Below, one piece after another: positions 26,896-34,461 of a DNA stretch of 64,000 bases; position 1 is the stretch's first letter; each line of letters opens with the position of its first letter. Position numbers and translations under genes: made by a program. Origin of the DNA: Photobacterium iliopiscarium. Its GTDB lineage: Bacteria > Pseudomonadota > Gammaproteobacteria > Enterobacterales > Vibrionaceae. Where the stretch lies: positions 248,001 through 312,000 of the forward strand of contig NZ_PYOO01000005.1 in assembly GCF_003026395.1 (NCBI RefSeq), written 5' to 3'. Below the pieces are notes generated by a model. The model saw only the letters and a program-made list of their open reading frames with translations. It did not search any database and was not told the DNA's origin.

Positions 26896-28064
26896 ATTAT
26901 ATCCTTAATTAGATTTATATTTTCTGGTTTAGTAAGTCTAAACTTATCATTTGTAGAGGAAAATAAACCTGCACAGTCGTCTCTTTTAATACATTCATTA
27001 CACTGTTTTAAATAATTAGTTTTATAATCACTAATACTTTGTTTTGAAAAATCCCAAATATCTGAAGCTAAGACACAAAATGGAAGATTAAAAATAGATG
27101 TTGAAATGCCAGCGCTATTAAGGTCTATAACAGCATGTCTAAGCGTATCTTTATATTCGATGGGGTCAATCCATAAATCGTTATAATTCATCTTAGCAAA
27201 TCCCATATTCTCCATCCCCATTAAAGCAACATGGTTAACAAATGGAAGGGTTCGCTTAATAAATTGAATAATTAACTCAAGTTCTTTAATAGTATATTTA
27301 TGCAATACAACACGAAGTTCTATATCTATTTTATTTCGTCTACATTCATAAATTCCGGCTATCGTCTGATTAAAAGCTCCTTTACTTTGCACTATAAAAT
27401 CGTGGATCTCAGATGTAGCACCAAATATCGGAATACCAATAAACATATTAGATGAAACGGCTGACATCGCTTTAGTGTAATCTTGATAAGCAAATATTCG
27501 CCCATTAGAAAGTAATTGAATTATAGTATTAGGAAATTTCTCATTAATCCTGATAATTACATCGATTAAGTCTTTATTAATAACAGTTGGTTCACCACCT
27601 GTAATTCCTAATGTTTCGGGAGAATCCTCATTACGAATTAGATCAATAATATTAATTAAATACCCTTTTATTCCTAATGATATCGTAGGCTTTGGTGGTT
27701 GAGGGCACATAATACAATAGTTATTACATGCATCAGTAACAAATAAAGCATTATTATGTGATTTTGGATCAAATAAAATTCGTAATTTACCACCTTCACT
27801 TATATTAATAACTGAACCTTCACTTATTAATAATGAATCTTTTATAACAACAATATCTTTATTTACTTCAATATTTTCACTACTAATGACTAAATTACTT
27901 AAATTTAATAGTTCTTGGTCAATAACACCACCATGGTATAGATAAAATAAATTCTTACCTTTACAAGTTTCTGTTAGCTTACTCACAGCTAATCCTATTT
28001 GTGCAGAAAAGGATTTCCTTTTTACTCCACCATAAGGAGTAAATGATATTTTAACCTTAGTCAT
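26892..28064 (-). CDS. hxsC: Radical SAM protein HxsC
   Basis: A 390-residue radical SAM enzyme with the cluster motif CNNYCIMC (C113, C117, C120), the GGEP motif at residues 156-159 (LGITGGEPTV), and extra cysteines near the C-terminus (C330, C355, C358, C364) that could hold an auxiliary Fe-S cluster. An N-terminal region of about 100 residues precedes the barrel. Size, motif and neighbours match HxsC of the His-Xaa-Ser system. It presumably modifies the HxsA repeats together with HxsB. It is translationally coupled on both sides: TAATG overlap with hxsB and ATGA overlap with hxsA. Confidence 0.88.
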   Translation of the reverse strand: MTKVKISFTPYGGVKRKSFSAQIGLAVSKLTETCKGKNLFYLYHGGVIDQELLNLSNLVISSENIEVNKDIVVIKDSLLISEGSVINISEGGKLRILFDPKSHNNALFVTDACNNYCIMCPQPPKPTISLGIKGYLINIIDLIRNEDSPETLGITGGEPTVINKDLIDVIIRINEKFPNTIIQLLSNGRIFAYQDYTKAMSAVSSNMFIGIPIFGATSEIHDFIVQSKGAFNQTIAGIYECRRNKIDIELRVVLHKYTIKELELIIQFIKRTLPFVNHVALMGMENMGFAKMNYNDLWIDPIEYKDTLRHAVIDLNSAGISTSIFNLPFCVLASDIWDFSKQSISDYKTNYLKQCNECIKRDDCAGLFSSTNDKFRLTKPENINLIKDII

Positions 28065-29524
28065 TAATTAGTAATCCAAGAAGAAAGAACATTTTTAACC
28101 TTCTCATCACCGTTAATCCATAAATCGATGATATGTGCAATAATAGCTTTATTTTTATTACAATATGTATCAGAAGGCCTATGACCAATTACATCACCTT
28201 GAGTTTGATGTCGCCTAACAGGTTCAGAACCACAAAATGGAGCATAAGAACAATCACTACATGATGGTAATGATTCATTTGTACTTGCTGTTGCAATTAA
28301 TTGCATTGGCTTAGAAAAAAACAACTCCTCATAACCATGATCTATAACATTACCTAAACAAAAAGTATCATCACCAGTTTCTGCTAGCATTCTAGATTCA
28401 TCACTTGGGTATACTTTTCCGTCGTAATTATATAATGTAACATTAAAACCAGTCCCCGTTGGACTTTGTAAATCAACAAAACCAATCGACCATGGAGTTA
28501 ATAATTTTCTAAGTATCAAACCAGCAAAGCTTTCCTGAAAATAAACTCCTGATAAATTTACATCAATAATATAATCAAGGATTTCTTTATAGAAAGATAT
28601 AAACTGTTCAGTTGTATAGCCTATTTTTTTTTGAGACTTCTCTGCAAATCCATATGGATTCAACTCTCTAATAAATATAGTTGTCAATCCATTTTTAATA
28701 TATTCATCAACAATCTCTTTAGGATATTTTAAAGATTCTCTAGTCGTTGTCATTAACGCAGATAAACAATTATTCCCAAGTATTTCTTTCGCTAATCTAA
28801 AACTTTTCATTACTTTAATATAACTATCACCACCTGAAGTATTTCGATTAAAATTATGTAGAAATTCAGGCCCATCTAAAGATGTTGATATCTGAATATT
28901 ATGTTCTTTAAAAAATTCAAGTGTTTGTACCGTAATTCCAACCATATTGGTACAAATAACAAAAGTTATACTTTTTCCAATTTTTTCATTTTTCTCATTA
29001 GTTAGAAGTACTGCTTTTTTGACTTTTTCAATAGCTAATAATGATTCTCCACCTTGAAATTCCATCGTCACTGACGGTGAAGGCATCTGTAACATTATAT
29101 CAATAGATTTAGATAACACTTCATTACTCATATCATACTTATTTGTACAAGAATTTTCTGACTTTCGACTTACTTGACAATAAATGCAACTATGATTACA
29201 GCGAAGTGTCATACAGAAAATATGAAGTTTACTAAAATCAAGAATAAATTCTTTTTTTGTTTTCAACTTAGAAGCAAGATTTTCTAAACCAAAAGATCCA
29301 GAATTACCAAGAATAAAATTATTTAGCTTTAACTCACGATAAAATATAGATGTAGTATCTAATTTTTTATTAATAAGATCTTCTAAATTTTTTCTAGATA
29401 TCACCATCCATTCACCAAAATCATTACTAATTAAATAATCACTCTTAAAATTAGAGAACCTAAATGGCATGAGTTTATAATCATTGTTATCCTGAAAATT
29501 TTCTAAGCTAATGAATTTTTCCAT
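28064..29524 (-). CDS. hxsB: Radical SAM/SPASM maturase HxsB
   Basis: The start is placed at the ATG at 29524 (MEKFISLENF), one base after the upstream stop, with GAGGTGG before it; the longer frame would need a TTG inside the previous gene. The 486-residue enzyme has the radical SAM motif CNHSCIYC (C109, C113, C116), MEFQGGES near 155-161, and a C-terminal SPASM-type cysteine region (CLGNVI..., SCSDCSYAPFCGSEP, then a late Cys), typical of peptide-modifying maturases binding two auxiliary clusters. The motif arrangement and order match HxsB. Confidence 0.9.
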   Translation of the reverse strand: MEKFISLENFQDNNDYKLMPFRFSNFKSDYLISNDFGEWMVISRKNLEDLINKKLDTTSIFYRELKLNNFILGNSGSFGLENLASKLKTKKEFILDFSKLHIFCMTLRCNHSCIYCQVSRKSENSCTNKYDMSNEVLSKSIDIMLQMPSPSVTMEFQGGESLLAIEKVKKAVLLTNEKNEKIGKSITFVICTNMVGITVQTLEFFKEHNIQISTSLDGPEFLHNFNRNTSGGDSYIKVMKSFRLAKEILGNNCLSALMTTTRESLKYPKEIVDEYIKNGLTTIFIRELNPYGFAEKSQKKIGYTTEQFISFYKEILDYIIDVNLSGVYFQESFAGLILRKLLTPWSIGFVDLQSPTGTGFNVTLYNYDGKVYPSDESRMLAETGDDTFCLGNVIDHGYEELFFSKPMQLIATASTNESLPSCSDCSYAPFCGSEPVRRHQTQGDVIGHRPSDTYCNKNKAIIAHIIDLWINGDEKVKNVLSSWITN

Positions 29525-29525
29525 A

Positions 29526-29762
29526 TTACTGAACCACCTCAAGTTCAAGAAACTCTACAGCTGTCAACTGAAGAGCATAATTCAAAAACGAACCTTCAAT
29601 TTCATATTTTTCAGCATCAGTGTATTCATGATTAACAGCTATGGTTAAATAAGCATTTTTATTCTGTTTCTCAATATCTATAGTCGCATATTCTTTATAA
29701 GCAACTCTTGCTTTACCTAAAGCACTAATTGAATATATTGATAATGGGAGATTCACTTTCAT
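29526..29762 (-). CDS. Small HxsD-like protein in the hxs operon
   Basis: A 78-residue protein (MKVNLPLSIYSISALGKARVAYKEY...). I cannot assign it to a named family with confidence. It shares a loose pattern with the larger upstream protein: a Tyr-Ser/Tyr-Arg start, a KA/KV-x-Y segment, alternating beta-type residues, then EGSFLNYALQL near the C-terminus. It could be a short second HxsD-like subunit or a RiPP recognition-type adaptor that presents HxsA to the radical SAM enzymes. It lies three bases after the upstream stop and one base before hxsB, firmly inside the operon. Confidence 0.7.
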   Translation of the reverse strand: MKVNLPLSIYSISALGKARVAYKEYATIDIEKQNKNAYLTIAVNHEYTDAEKYEIEGSFLNYALQLTAVEFLELEVVQ

Positions 29763-29765
29763 AAA

Positions 29766-30182
29766 TTAGCCTTTGATTTTCATTATATTCTTTTTATCGC
29801 TTTTATATGATTGATCATATCTAGGAAGATCACTGTCTAATAATTTATTAGTAATTCCCTTAGCTGCCTCAGAAAATGCTTTTTGGATAATTACATCTCG
29901 TATTTTTCCTGTTTCTTCAATAACAATCTGACGAAGTTCCTGATCAGCTAAATTATTAACTAGCTTACCGCATTCTTTATACAGTTCAGTTACATCAGTA
30001 CAGCTTGGATCTTTCGCACTAATCTTAATAAGGAAATTATCATTATCTTCTGAAACTAATACAAAAAGACGATCTGTACATTCATAAAGAACTTTTATAA
30101 TTACATTTTTTCTATATGTTTTTTTAGAAACAGAAATTGTTGCTACTGCACCAAATTCACTTATTAATATGTCATATTGCAT
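29766..30182 (-). CDS. hxsD: Probable HxsD
   Basis: The open frame extends to 30422, but the first 80 codons cover the promoter region and a palindromic repeat; the ATG at 30182 with AAGGCG about ten bases upstream is the credible start, giving 138 residues. The segments KKTYRKNVIIKVLYECTDRLFVLVSED and, further on, LADQELRQIVIEETGKIRDVIIQKAFSEA match what I recall of HxsD, the small fourth component of His-Xaa-Ser loci. The role of HxsD is unknown; a peptide-binding chaperone is a reasonable guess. It is the first gene of the operon. Confidence 0.7.
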   Translation of the reverse strand: MQYDILISEFGAVATISVSKKTYRKNVIIKVLYECTDRLFVLVSEDNDNFLIKISAKDPSCTDVTELYKECGKLVNNLADQELRQIVIEETGKIRDVIIQKAFSEAAKGITNKLLDSDLPRYDQSYKSDKKNIMKIKG

Positions 30183-30247
30183 TGGTAAATTACGCCTTTT
30201 AAAATACCTAAAATTAACAATACTCACCGATGGATATTGTGACTTAT

Positions 30248-30277
30248 TGCATATGATGTGCCTTGCGAAGGTGTCAA
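30248..30277 (-). promoter_or_regulatory. Putative sigma-70 promoter of the hxs operon
   Basis: On the minus strand a perfect -35 TTGACA (30277-30272) and a -10-like TATGCA (30253-30248) are separated by 18 bp, about 65 bp before the hxsD start. The short palindrome CCTTGCGAAGG lies in the spacer and could be an operator. Confidence 0.5.
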
Positions 30278-30412
30278 ACAACATAAAAGTAGAATAAATG
30301 TGAGCAATGACAATTTTAAATATCCTTACAGCGAGAACTAAAACAAACAATGTCCAATTAATCATCATGATAGTGTAATTAACAACCATATCAACACTTT
30401 GTATAAAAAACA

Positions 30413-30447
30413 GGACTGCCATATGTTTAATACTTTTATGGCTGTCC
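30413..30447. repeat. Short palindromic repeat, copy 3
   Basis: GGACTGCCATA / TATGGCTGTCC (one mismatch in the left arm) around a 13-nt loop. It borders the hxs operon upstream, as copy 2 borders it downstream. Confidence 0.8.
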
Positions 30448-30569
30448 TATTTTTCTCAGTGGAGAATAAGTATTAGATAGCAGCTATTGACGCTTTATAT
30501 AAAGATACAAATTACGACATATGTAACAATGCACTACAATATGAGAAACAAACTAAAGGATAATTTAAA

Positions 30570-30791
30570 ATGGCAACAACAAGTATTAGACTAGATCAAG
30601 AATTAATAGCCAAAGCGACAATTAAAGCCAAAGCCCTTAGCCGAACAACATCAAAAAAAATAGAACATTGGGCAAAAGTTGGAGCGATAATGGAAGAGAA
30701 TCCAGAATTATCTTATGAGTTTGTAAAACAAGCAATTATGGCTAAAGCTGAAAAAGAGATAGGTCAATTAGAGAGTTATCAATTTGACTAA
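30570..30791 (+). CDS. ParD-like antitoxin
   Basis: A 73-residue protein starting MATTSIRLDQELIAKATIKAKALSRTTSKKIEHWAKVG, matching the ParD_like family (PF11903 type): a ribbon-helix-helix DNA-binding start (TSIRLDQEL) and an acidic partner-binding tail (EENPELSYEFVKQAIMAKAE). AAAGGA lies before the ATG. Such genes are normally followed by an overlapping RelE/ParE-type toxin gene; here only a short toxin start remains, so it is an orphaned antitoxin. Confidence 0.82.
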   Translation: MATTSIRLDQELIAKATIKAKALSRTTSKKIEHWAKVGAIMEENPELSYEFVKQAIMAKAEKEIGQLESYQFD

Positions 30792-30876
30792 TATAACTCA
30801 AGTTTTACAGACTCCCACCGTTAAAAAAGCGATACAGAAACCACAGACAGCAAGTACAGGACAGCCAGATATTTAA
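30784..30876 (+). pseudogene. RelE/ParE-type toxin remnant, cut by a palindromic repeat
   Basis: A frame overlapping the antitoxin stop by 8 bp (TTG start) reads TNITQVLQTPTVKKAIQKPQ before running into the GGACAGCC palindrome at 30859, after about 24 codons, and stops soon after. TP-x-VKKAIKK-like sequence is the usual N-terminus of the RelE/ParE toxin partnered with this antitoxin family. The remaining ~65 residues are absent. Recognition rests on a short peptide plus position. Confidence 0.6.
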
Positions 30877-30901
30877 TTTAATATTTTTATGGCTGTCCTG
30901 T
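30856..30901. repeat. Short palindromic repeat, copy 4
   Basis: ACAGGACAGCCA / TGGCTGTCCTGT forms a 12-bp stem around an AT-rich loop. It replaces the 3' part of a toxin gene, so here the repeat has clearly landed in coding DNA. Confidence 0.85.
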
Positions 30902-30972
30902 CTTTCATATGTCTTTCATCTTTCTAAAGGTCACCGTTGTAACCGTCAAGATGTGCAGATAGAAAAACGAAT

Positions 30973-31065
30973 TTAATGGCAGTGATATACGCCTGTTTTG
31001 TAGTTTGCATGACAACCATTAGAGCTTGTACCACCTGAATGGGCATTCACCATACCAGACAACAT
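30973..31065 (-). pseudogene. Remnant of a small secreted His/Cys protein (YHYH-like)
   Basis: A 30-codon minus-strand frame reads MLSGMVNAHSGGTSSNGCHANYKTGVYHCH. The pattern (V)NA|HSGGTxxxGCHxNxKTGxYHCH is the C-terminal part of small exported proteins in Vibrionaceae and relatives; SGMVNA looks like the end of a signal peptide whose start is missing (in-frame TGA upstream). I see no ribosome site. It is probably a fragment, though a very short peptide gene cannot be excluded. Confidence 0.5.
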
Positions 31066-31153
31066 TATTGTATTTTTATGGAATGGCGCAAATTTTCAAT
31101 CACCAACATAAGTTATTATATTTTCAATAACGGTATAACCTGCGATTGAAAAT

Positions 31154-31588
31154 ATGTCTGAGAATAATTTAATTTATGTCCTTTATGGTAGTTCAAACAC
31201 TGGCAAAACCACCTCACTGCGGCTTTTAGCAAAGAAATTAGAGCAAATAACAATACCAAGTATCACTATTCCAAATAAGGATGATTTTGCTGTAACATTC
31301 ATTCTAAAGAATAAAAAAATAGGCATTATTACGGGTGGCGATGACCGAGGTGCTATCGAATCAGGTTTAACACAAATTAATAATAATCGTCGCTGTGATA
31401 TTATTTTTTGTGCCTCAAGAACTAAAGGTCAAACAACTGATTTCTTAAATGAAACATTTAAAAAAGAAGAATTACGCTGGATTACAAATATGTACGTCTA
31501 TGGTAATAATGACGAACAAGCGTTCCTTTGCAATCAATCGGTTTCTGATTTTCTTTATAATTCATTGCTATTAGAATTAGCAGTATAA
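31154..31588 (+). CDS. Orphan P-loop protein
   Basis: A 144-residue protein with Walker A GSSNTGKTTS at residues 12-21 and a probable Walker B-like strand (KIGIITGGDD) around residue 55. No other family feature is recognised; it is too short for a kinase of known type and lacks obvious nucleic-acid-binding segments. The gene is AT-rich, lies alone at the right end of the repeat-rich region and has a poor ribosome site. A small NTPase of accessory origin is as far as the sequence goes. Confidence 0.65.
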   Translation: MSENNLIYVLYGSSNTGKTTSLRLLAKKLEQITIPSITIPNKDDFAVTFILKNKKIGIITGGDDRGAIESGLTQINNNRRCDIIFCASRTKGQTTDFLNETFKKEELRWITNMYVYGNNDEQAFLCNQSVSDFLYNSLLLELAV

Positions 31589-31805
31589 CAAATCAAAATA
31601 AGCACCGAAAAACTGACACCTATCTCATTTATAAATAGTCAGTATCAGATTCATATACCAAAAAACCACTTCAGTTCACAACAATAAAACCTTCACCAAT
31701 TTAATCTATTATTTATTAACAATCTCGCGTAATGTTTGTAACGTGTTATTTGTTAATAAAATAGAGTGACAATTAAATTATTCTGAATTAGGATAATTGC
31801 CATTA

Positions 31806-31889
31806 GTCGGGGGGCGTTAAGCTGAGATCACCATAACGGTGGGACCCGTTGAACCTGAACCAGTTAACACTGGCGGAGGGAACTAACTA
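31806..31889 (+). ncRNA. TPP riboswitch (THI element)
   Basis: The conserved thi-box blocks are all present in order: GGGG...GCTGAGATCACC, ACCCGTTGAACCTGAACC, and CAGTTAACACTGGCGGAGGGAA. It lies about 120 bp before thiD and should repress the operon when thiamin pyrophosphate is plentiful. A short inverted sequence (TGCAAGCTGAGTCAACTGCA-like) between it and thiD may belong to the expression platform. Confidence 0.95.
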
Positions 31890-32006
31890 TCAACGGATTA
31901 CCAACGTTAATAGATGCAAGCTGAGTCAACTGCATACTCTCATACCGCAGTTTACACTTCCCCGCTTGATAACTTGTTCCTGATGCTAGCGCGTAAGGAA
32001 TGAAAT

Positions 32007-32849
32007 ATGTCACACAACCCATCATCGCATCACACAACTACTCCTATTGTATTGACGATTGCAGGATCAGACAGTGGCGGCGGTGCAGGCATTCAAGCCG
32101 ATATTAAAGCCATTTCAGCAACAGGCAGTTATGCTTGCTCGGTGATCACCGCGATTACCGCCCAAAATACGCAAGGTGTTAACGGCATATTCGCCATTCC
32201 TCTTGATATGGTTGAGCAACAGCTGGACGCCGTATTCAGTGACCTCAATATTCAAGCCGTTAAAATTGGTATGCTCGCCGACAGTGATATTATTCGACTG
32301 GTTGCTGCAAAAATTCGTCATTACCAACCCAAGTTTTTAGTCATTGATCCGGTGATGGTTGCCACCAGCGGTGATGTGTTATTACAACAACATGCCATTA
32401 CTACCCTCAAAATAGACTTACTGCCACTGGCTGATATTATTACCCCTAACCTACCAGAAGCTGCTGCATTAACAGGTTTAGACATTCCACAATCACTGGC
32501 TGATATGCAAGCGATGATCAGTGCGTTACGAGATATTAATCCTCATGCAGTGTTACTCAAAGGTGGGCATTTAGAACAAAGTAGTGATAGCACTGATTTA
32601 CTCATTCTCGCCACTGATGTTATTGAACTGACAACCCCTCGCATTAACACCAACAACACTCACGGCACGGGTTGTACCTTATCTGCGGCTATCGCATCTT
32701 ATTTAGCTCAAGGCAATGATCTTACAACGGCAACTACCTTGGCTAAACGCTACATTACCGCCGCCATAACCGCCGCCGATGAACTCAATGTTGGTCATGG
32801 TCACGGCCCTGTGAATCACTTCTTTGCAGGTCATCATCATGTCCGTTGA
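32007..32849 (+). CDS. thiD: HMP/HMP-P kinase ThiD
   Basis: A 280-residue ribokinase-fold enzyme. The N-terminal TIAGSDSGGGAGIQADIKAISATGSYACSVITAITAQNTQGV and the C-terminal anion-hole segment THGTGCTLSAAIA identify ThiD, which phosphorylates 4-amino-5-hydroxymethyl-2-methylpyrimidine twice. TAAGGA precedes the ATG at good spacing. First gene of the TPP-riboswitch operon; its end overlaps the next start by 11 bp. Confidence 0.95.
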   Translation: MSHNPSSHHTTTPIVLTIAGSDSGGGAGIQADIKAISATGSYACSVITAITAQNTQGVNGIFAIPLDMVEQQLDAVFSDLNIQAVKIGMLADSDIIRLVAAKIRHYQPKFLVIDPVMVATSGDVLLQQHAITTLKIDLLPLADIITPNLPEAAALTGLDIPQSLADMQAMISALRDINPHAVLLKGGHLEQSSDSTDLLILATDVIELTTPRINTNNTHGTGCTLSAAIASYLAQGNDLTTATTLAKRYITAAITAADELNVGHGHGPVNHFFAGHHHVR

Positions 32850-33606
32850 TCTGGAAATTACCATAACTAATGGCAGTTTACGCTATCACTCCAGCCCCCG
32901 TTCAAATACAAATAAGGCGGTAATTGAGAACCTTAATCTGACTATTGCCGCCAATAAATGGACTTGTCTGGTGGGTAAAAGTGGTTGTGGTAAAAGCACC
33001 CTGATCAAGTTTTTAGCCGGATTACTCAACGAAAGTACCCAATGGCAAGGTCAACTGACGATTTCAGACAATCAGCCTTTAACGGGGCGAGTCGCTTATA
33101 TGGCACAACAAGATCTGTTATTACCTTGGTTAACGGTATTAGACAATGTTTGTATTAGCAGTAAGTTCGGTCATCACGATTCAATACCCAATTTAAAACA
33201 ACGGGCAATGACATTATTAGAACACGTTGGTTTAGCAGATAAACACCAGCTATTGCCACAACAATTATCAGGCGGTATGCGCCAACGAGTCGCCCTCGCA
33301 AGGACGTTATTACAAGACCAGCCGATTGTCTTAATGGATGAACCATTTTCAGCATTGGATGCCGTCACTCGCTATCGCCTTCAAGATCTGTTTGTAAAGT
33401 TACTCAAGCATAAAACTGTGGTGTTGATTACTCATGATCCTCAAGAAGCGATTCGATTAAGTGATCAGCTGTATATTTTGCAAGGCGAACCCGCTTTCGC
33501 GACGGCATTATCGTTGCCGCCCACATTGCCACCACGGCGATTTGATGCTGAATCAGCCAGCCACCAGCAACGTATTTTTGACATATTGGCACACGATCAT
33601 GACTGA
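32839..33606 (+). CDS. thiZ: ABC transporter ATPase for thiamin precursor (ThiZ-like)
   Basis: Start set at ATG 32839 (MSVDLEIT) with AGGT upstream; the longer frame begins with a TTG inside thiD. The 255-residue ATPase has Walker A GKSGCGKST, signature LSGGMRQRVALAR and Walker B IVLMDEPFSALD. It resembles nitrate/taurine-type importer ATPases. With the next two genes it forms a ThiXYZ-type importer, which salvages formylaminopyrimidine-like HMP precursors. Confidence 0.88.
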   Translation: MSVDLEITITNGSLRYHSSPRSNTNKAVIENLNLTIAANKWTCLVGKSGCGKSTLIKFLAGLLNESTQWQGQLTISDNQPLTGRVAYMAQQDLLLPWLTVLDNVCISSKFGHHDSIPNLKQRAMTLLEHVGLADKHQLLPQQLSGGMRQRVALARTLLQDQPIVLMDEPFSALDAVTRYRLQDLFVKLLKHKTVVLITHDPQEAIRLSDQLYILQGEPAFATALSLPPTLPPRRFDAESASHQQRIFDILAHDHD

Positions 33607-34405
33607 TATTACCCGTTTAATCACCACCACATCGCCCCATCAACAACGGCACCCACAGCGTGAACTTGCGACACCAATACGGTTTCTGATCAGTATTAGT
33701 GTGCTACTTGGGTTATGGCAACTGACGGTGGTGGCATTCAACTTACCGAGCTTTATTTTACCGCCACCGCTTGATGTCGCGCAGCGGTTAATAACACGTT
33801 ATGACGTATTGCTAAGTAACACTTGGGTCACAGCTCAAGAGATCATCCTTGGGCTAATACTCGGTTTATCATTAGGGCTATTTTTTGCCTTACAAATGCT
33901 GTTGTTTAAACCCGTTAAACGATGGTTATTACCATTACTGATTGCCAGTCAAGCCATCCCTGTATTTGCTATCGCTCCGGTATTAATGCTGTGGTTAGGC
34001 TATGGCATTGGTTCTAAAATAGTAATGGCAGCGTTAATTATCTTTTTCCCCGTCACTACTTGCTGCTATGACGGCTTACGTAATACCCCCACTGGTTACC
34101 TTGAGTTATCCGCCACGATGGGCGCGACCAAATGGCAACAGCTTAAATATATTCGCTTTCCTGCTGCTTTACCGGCACTAGCTTCTGGCATTCGAGTTGC
34201 GGTGGTTATTGCGCCGATTGGTGCTGTCGCTGGCGAATGGGTGGGTGCGAGCAAAGGCTTAGGTTATTTAATGCTCCAAGCCAATGCACGGATGATGATT
34301 GATGAAATGTTTGCCGCGCTGTTTATTTTGTCATTGTTATCGATATCACTGTATTTCATTACCGATAAATTATTAAAGCGTTTTATTCCATGGCAACTGT
34401 CGTAA
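33599..34405 (+). CDS. thiX: ABC transporter permease for thiamin precursor (ThiX-like)
   Basis: The credible start is the ATG at 33599 (MTDITRLITTT), overlapping the ATPase stop by 8 bp; the upstream extension is the ATPase gene in another frame. The 268-residue protein has about six membrane segments and the inner-membrane loop EAA-like motif LSATMGATKWQQLKYIRFPAALPALASGIR, typical of SsuC/TauC/ThiX permeases. Confidence 0.88.
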   Translation: MTDITRLITTTSPHQQRHPQRELATPIRFLISISVLLGLWQLTVVAFNLPSFILPPPLDVAQRLITRYDVLLSNTWVTAQEIILGLILGLSLGLFFALQMLLFKPVKRWLLPLLIASQAIPVFAIAPVLMLWLGYGIGSKIVMAALIIFFPVTTCCYDGLRNTPTGYLELSATMGATKWQQLKYIRFPAALPALASGIRVAVVIAPIGAVAGEWVGASKGLGYLMLQANARMMIDEMFAALFILSLLSISLYFITDKLLKRFIPWQLS

Positions 34406-34461
34406 CAGGCTAATGCTTTACCTAATACCTATTTTTAGACTCACTCTTTAAAGGATCTATT

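Noticed and set aside
30183..30422. Upstream extension of the first hxs gene by 80 codons
   Set aside because: The extension covers a palindromic repeat and a good promoter (TTGACA/TATGCA), and a proper ribosome site stands before the ATG at 30182.
33461..33598. Longer N-terminus for the ThiX-like permease
   Set aside because: The added residues are the ATPase gene read in another frame and are Cys/His-rich nonsense; the ATG at 33599 gives a normal permease.
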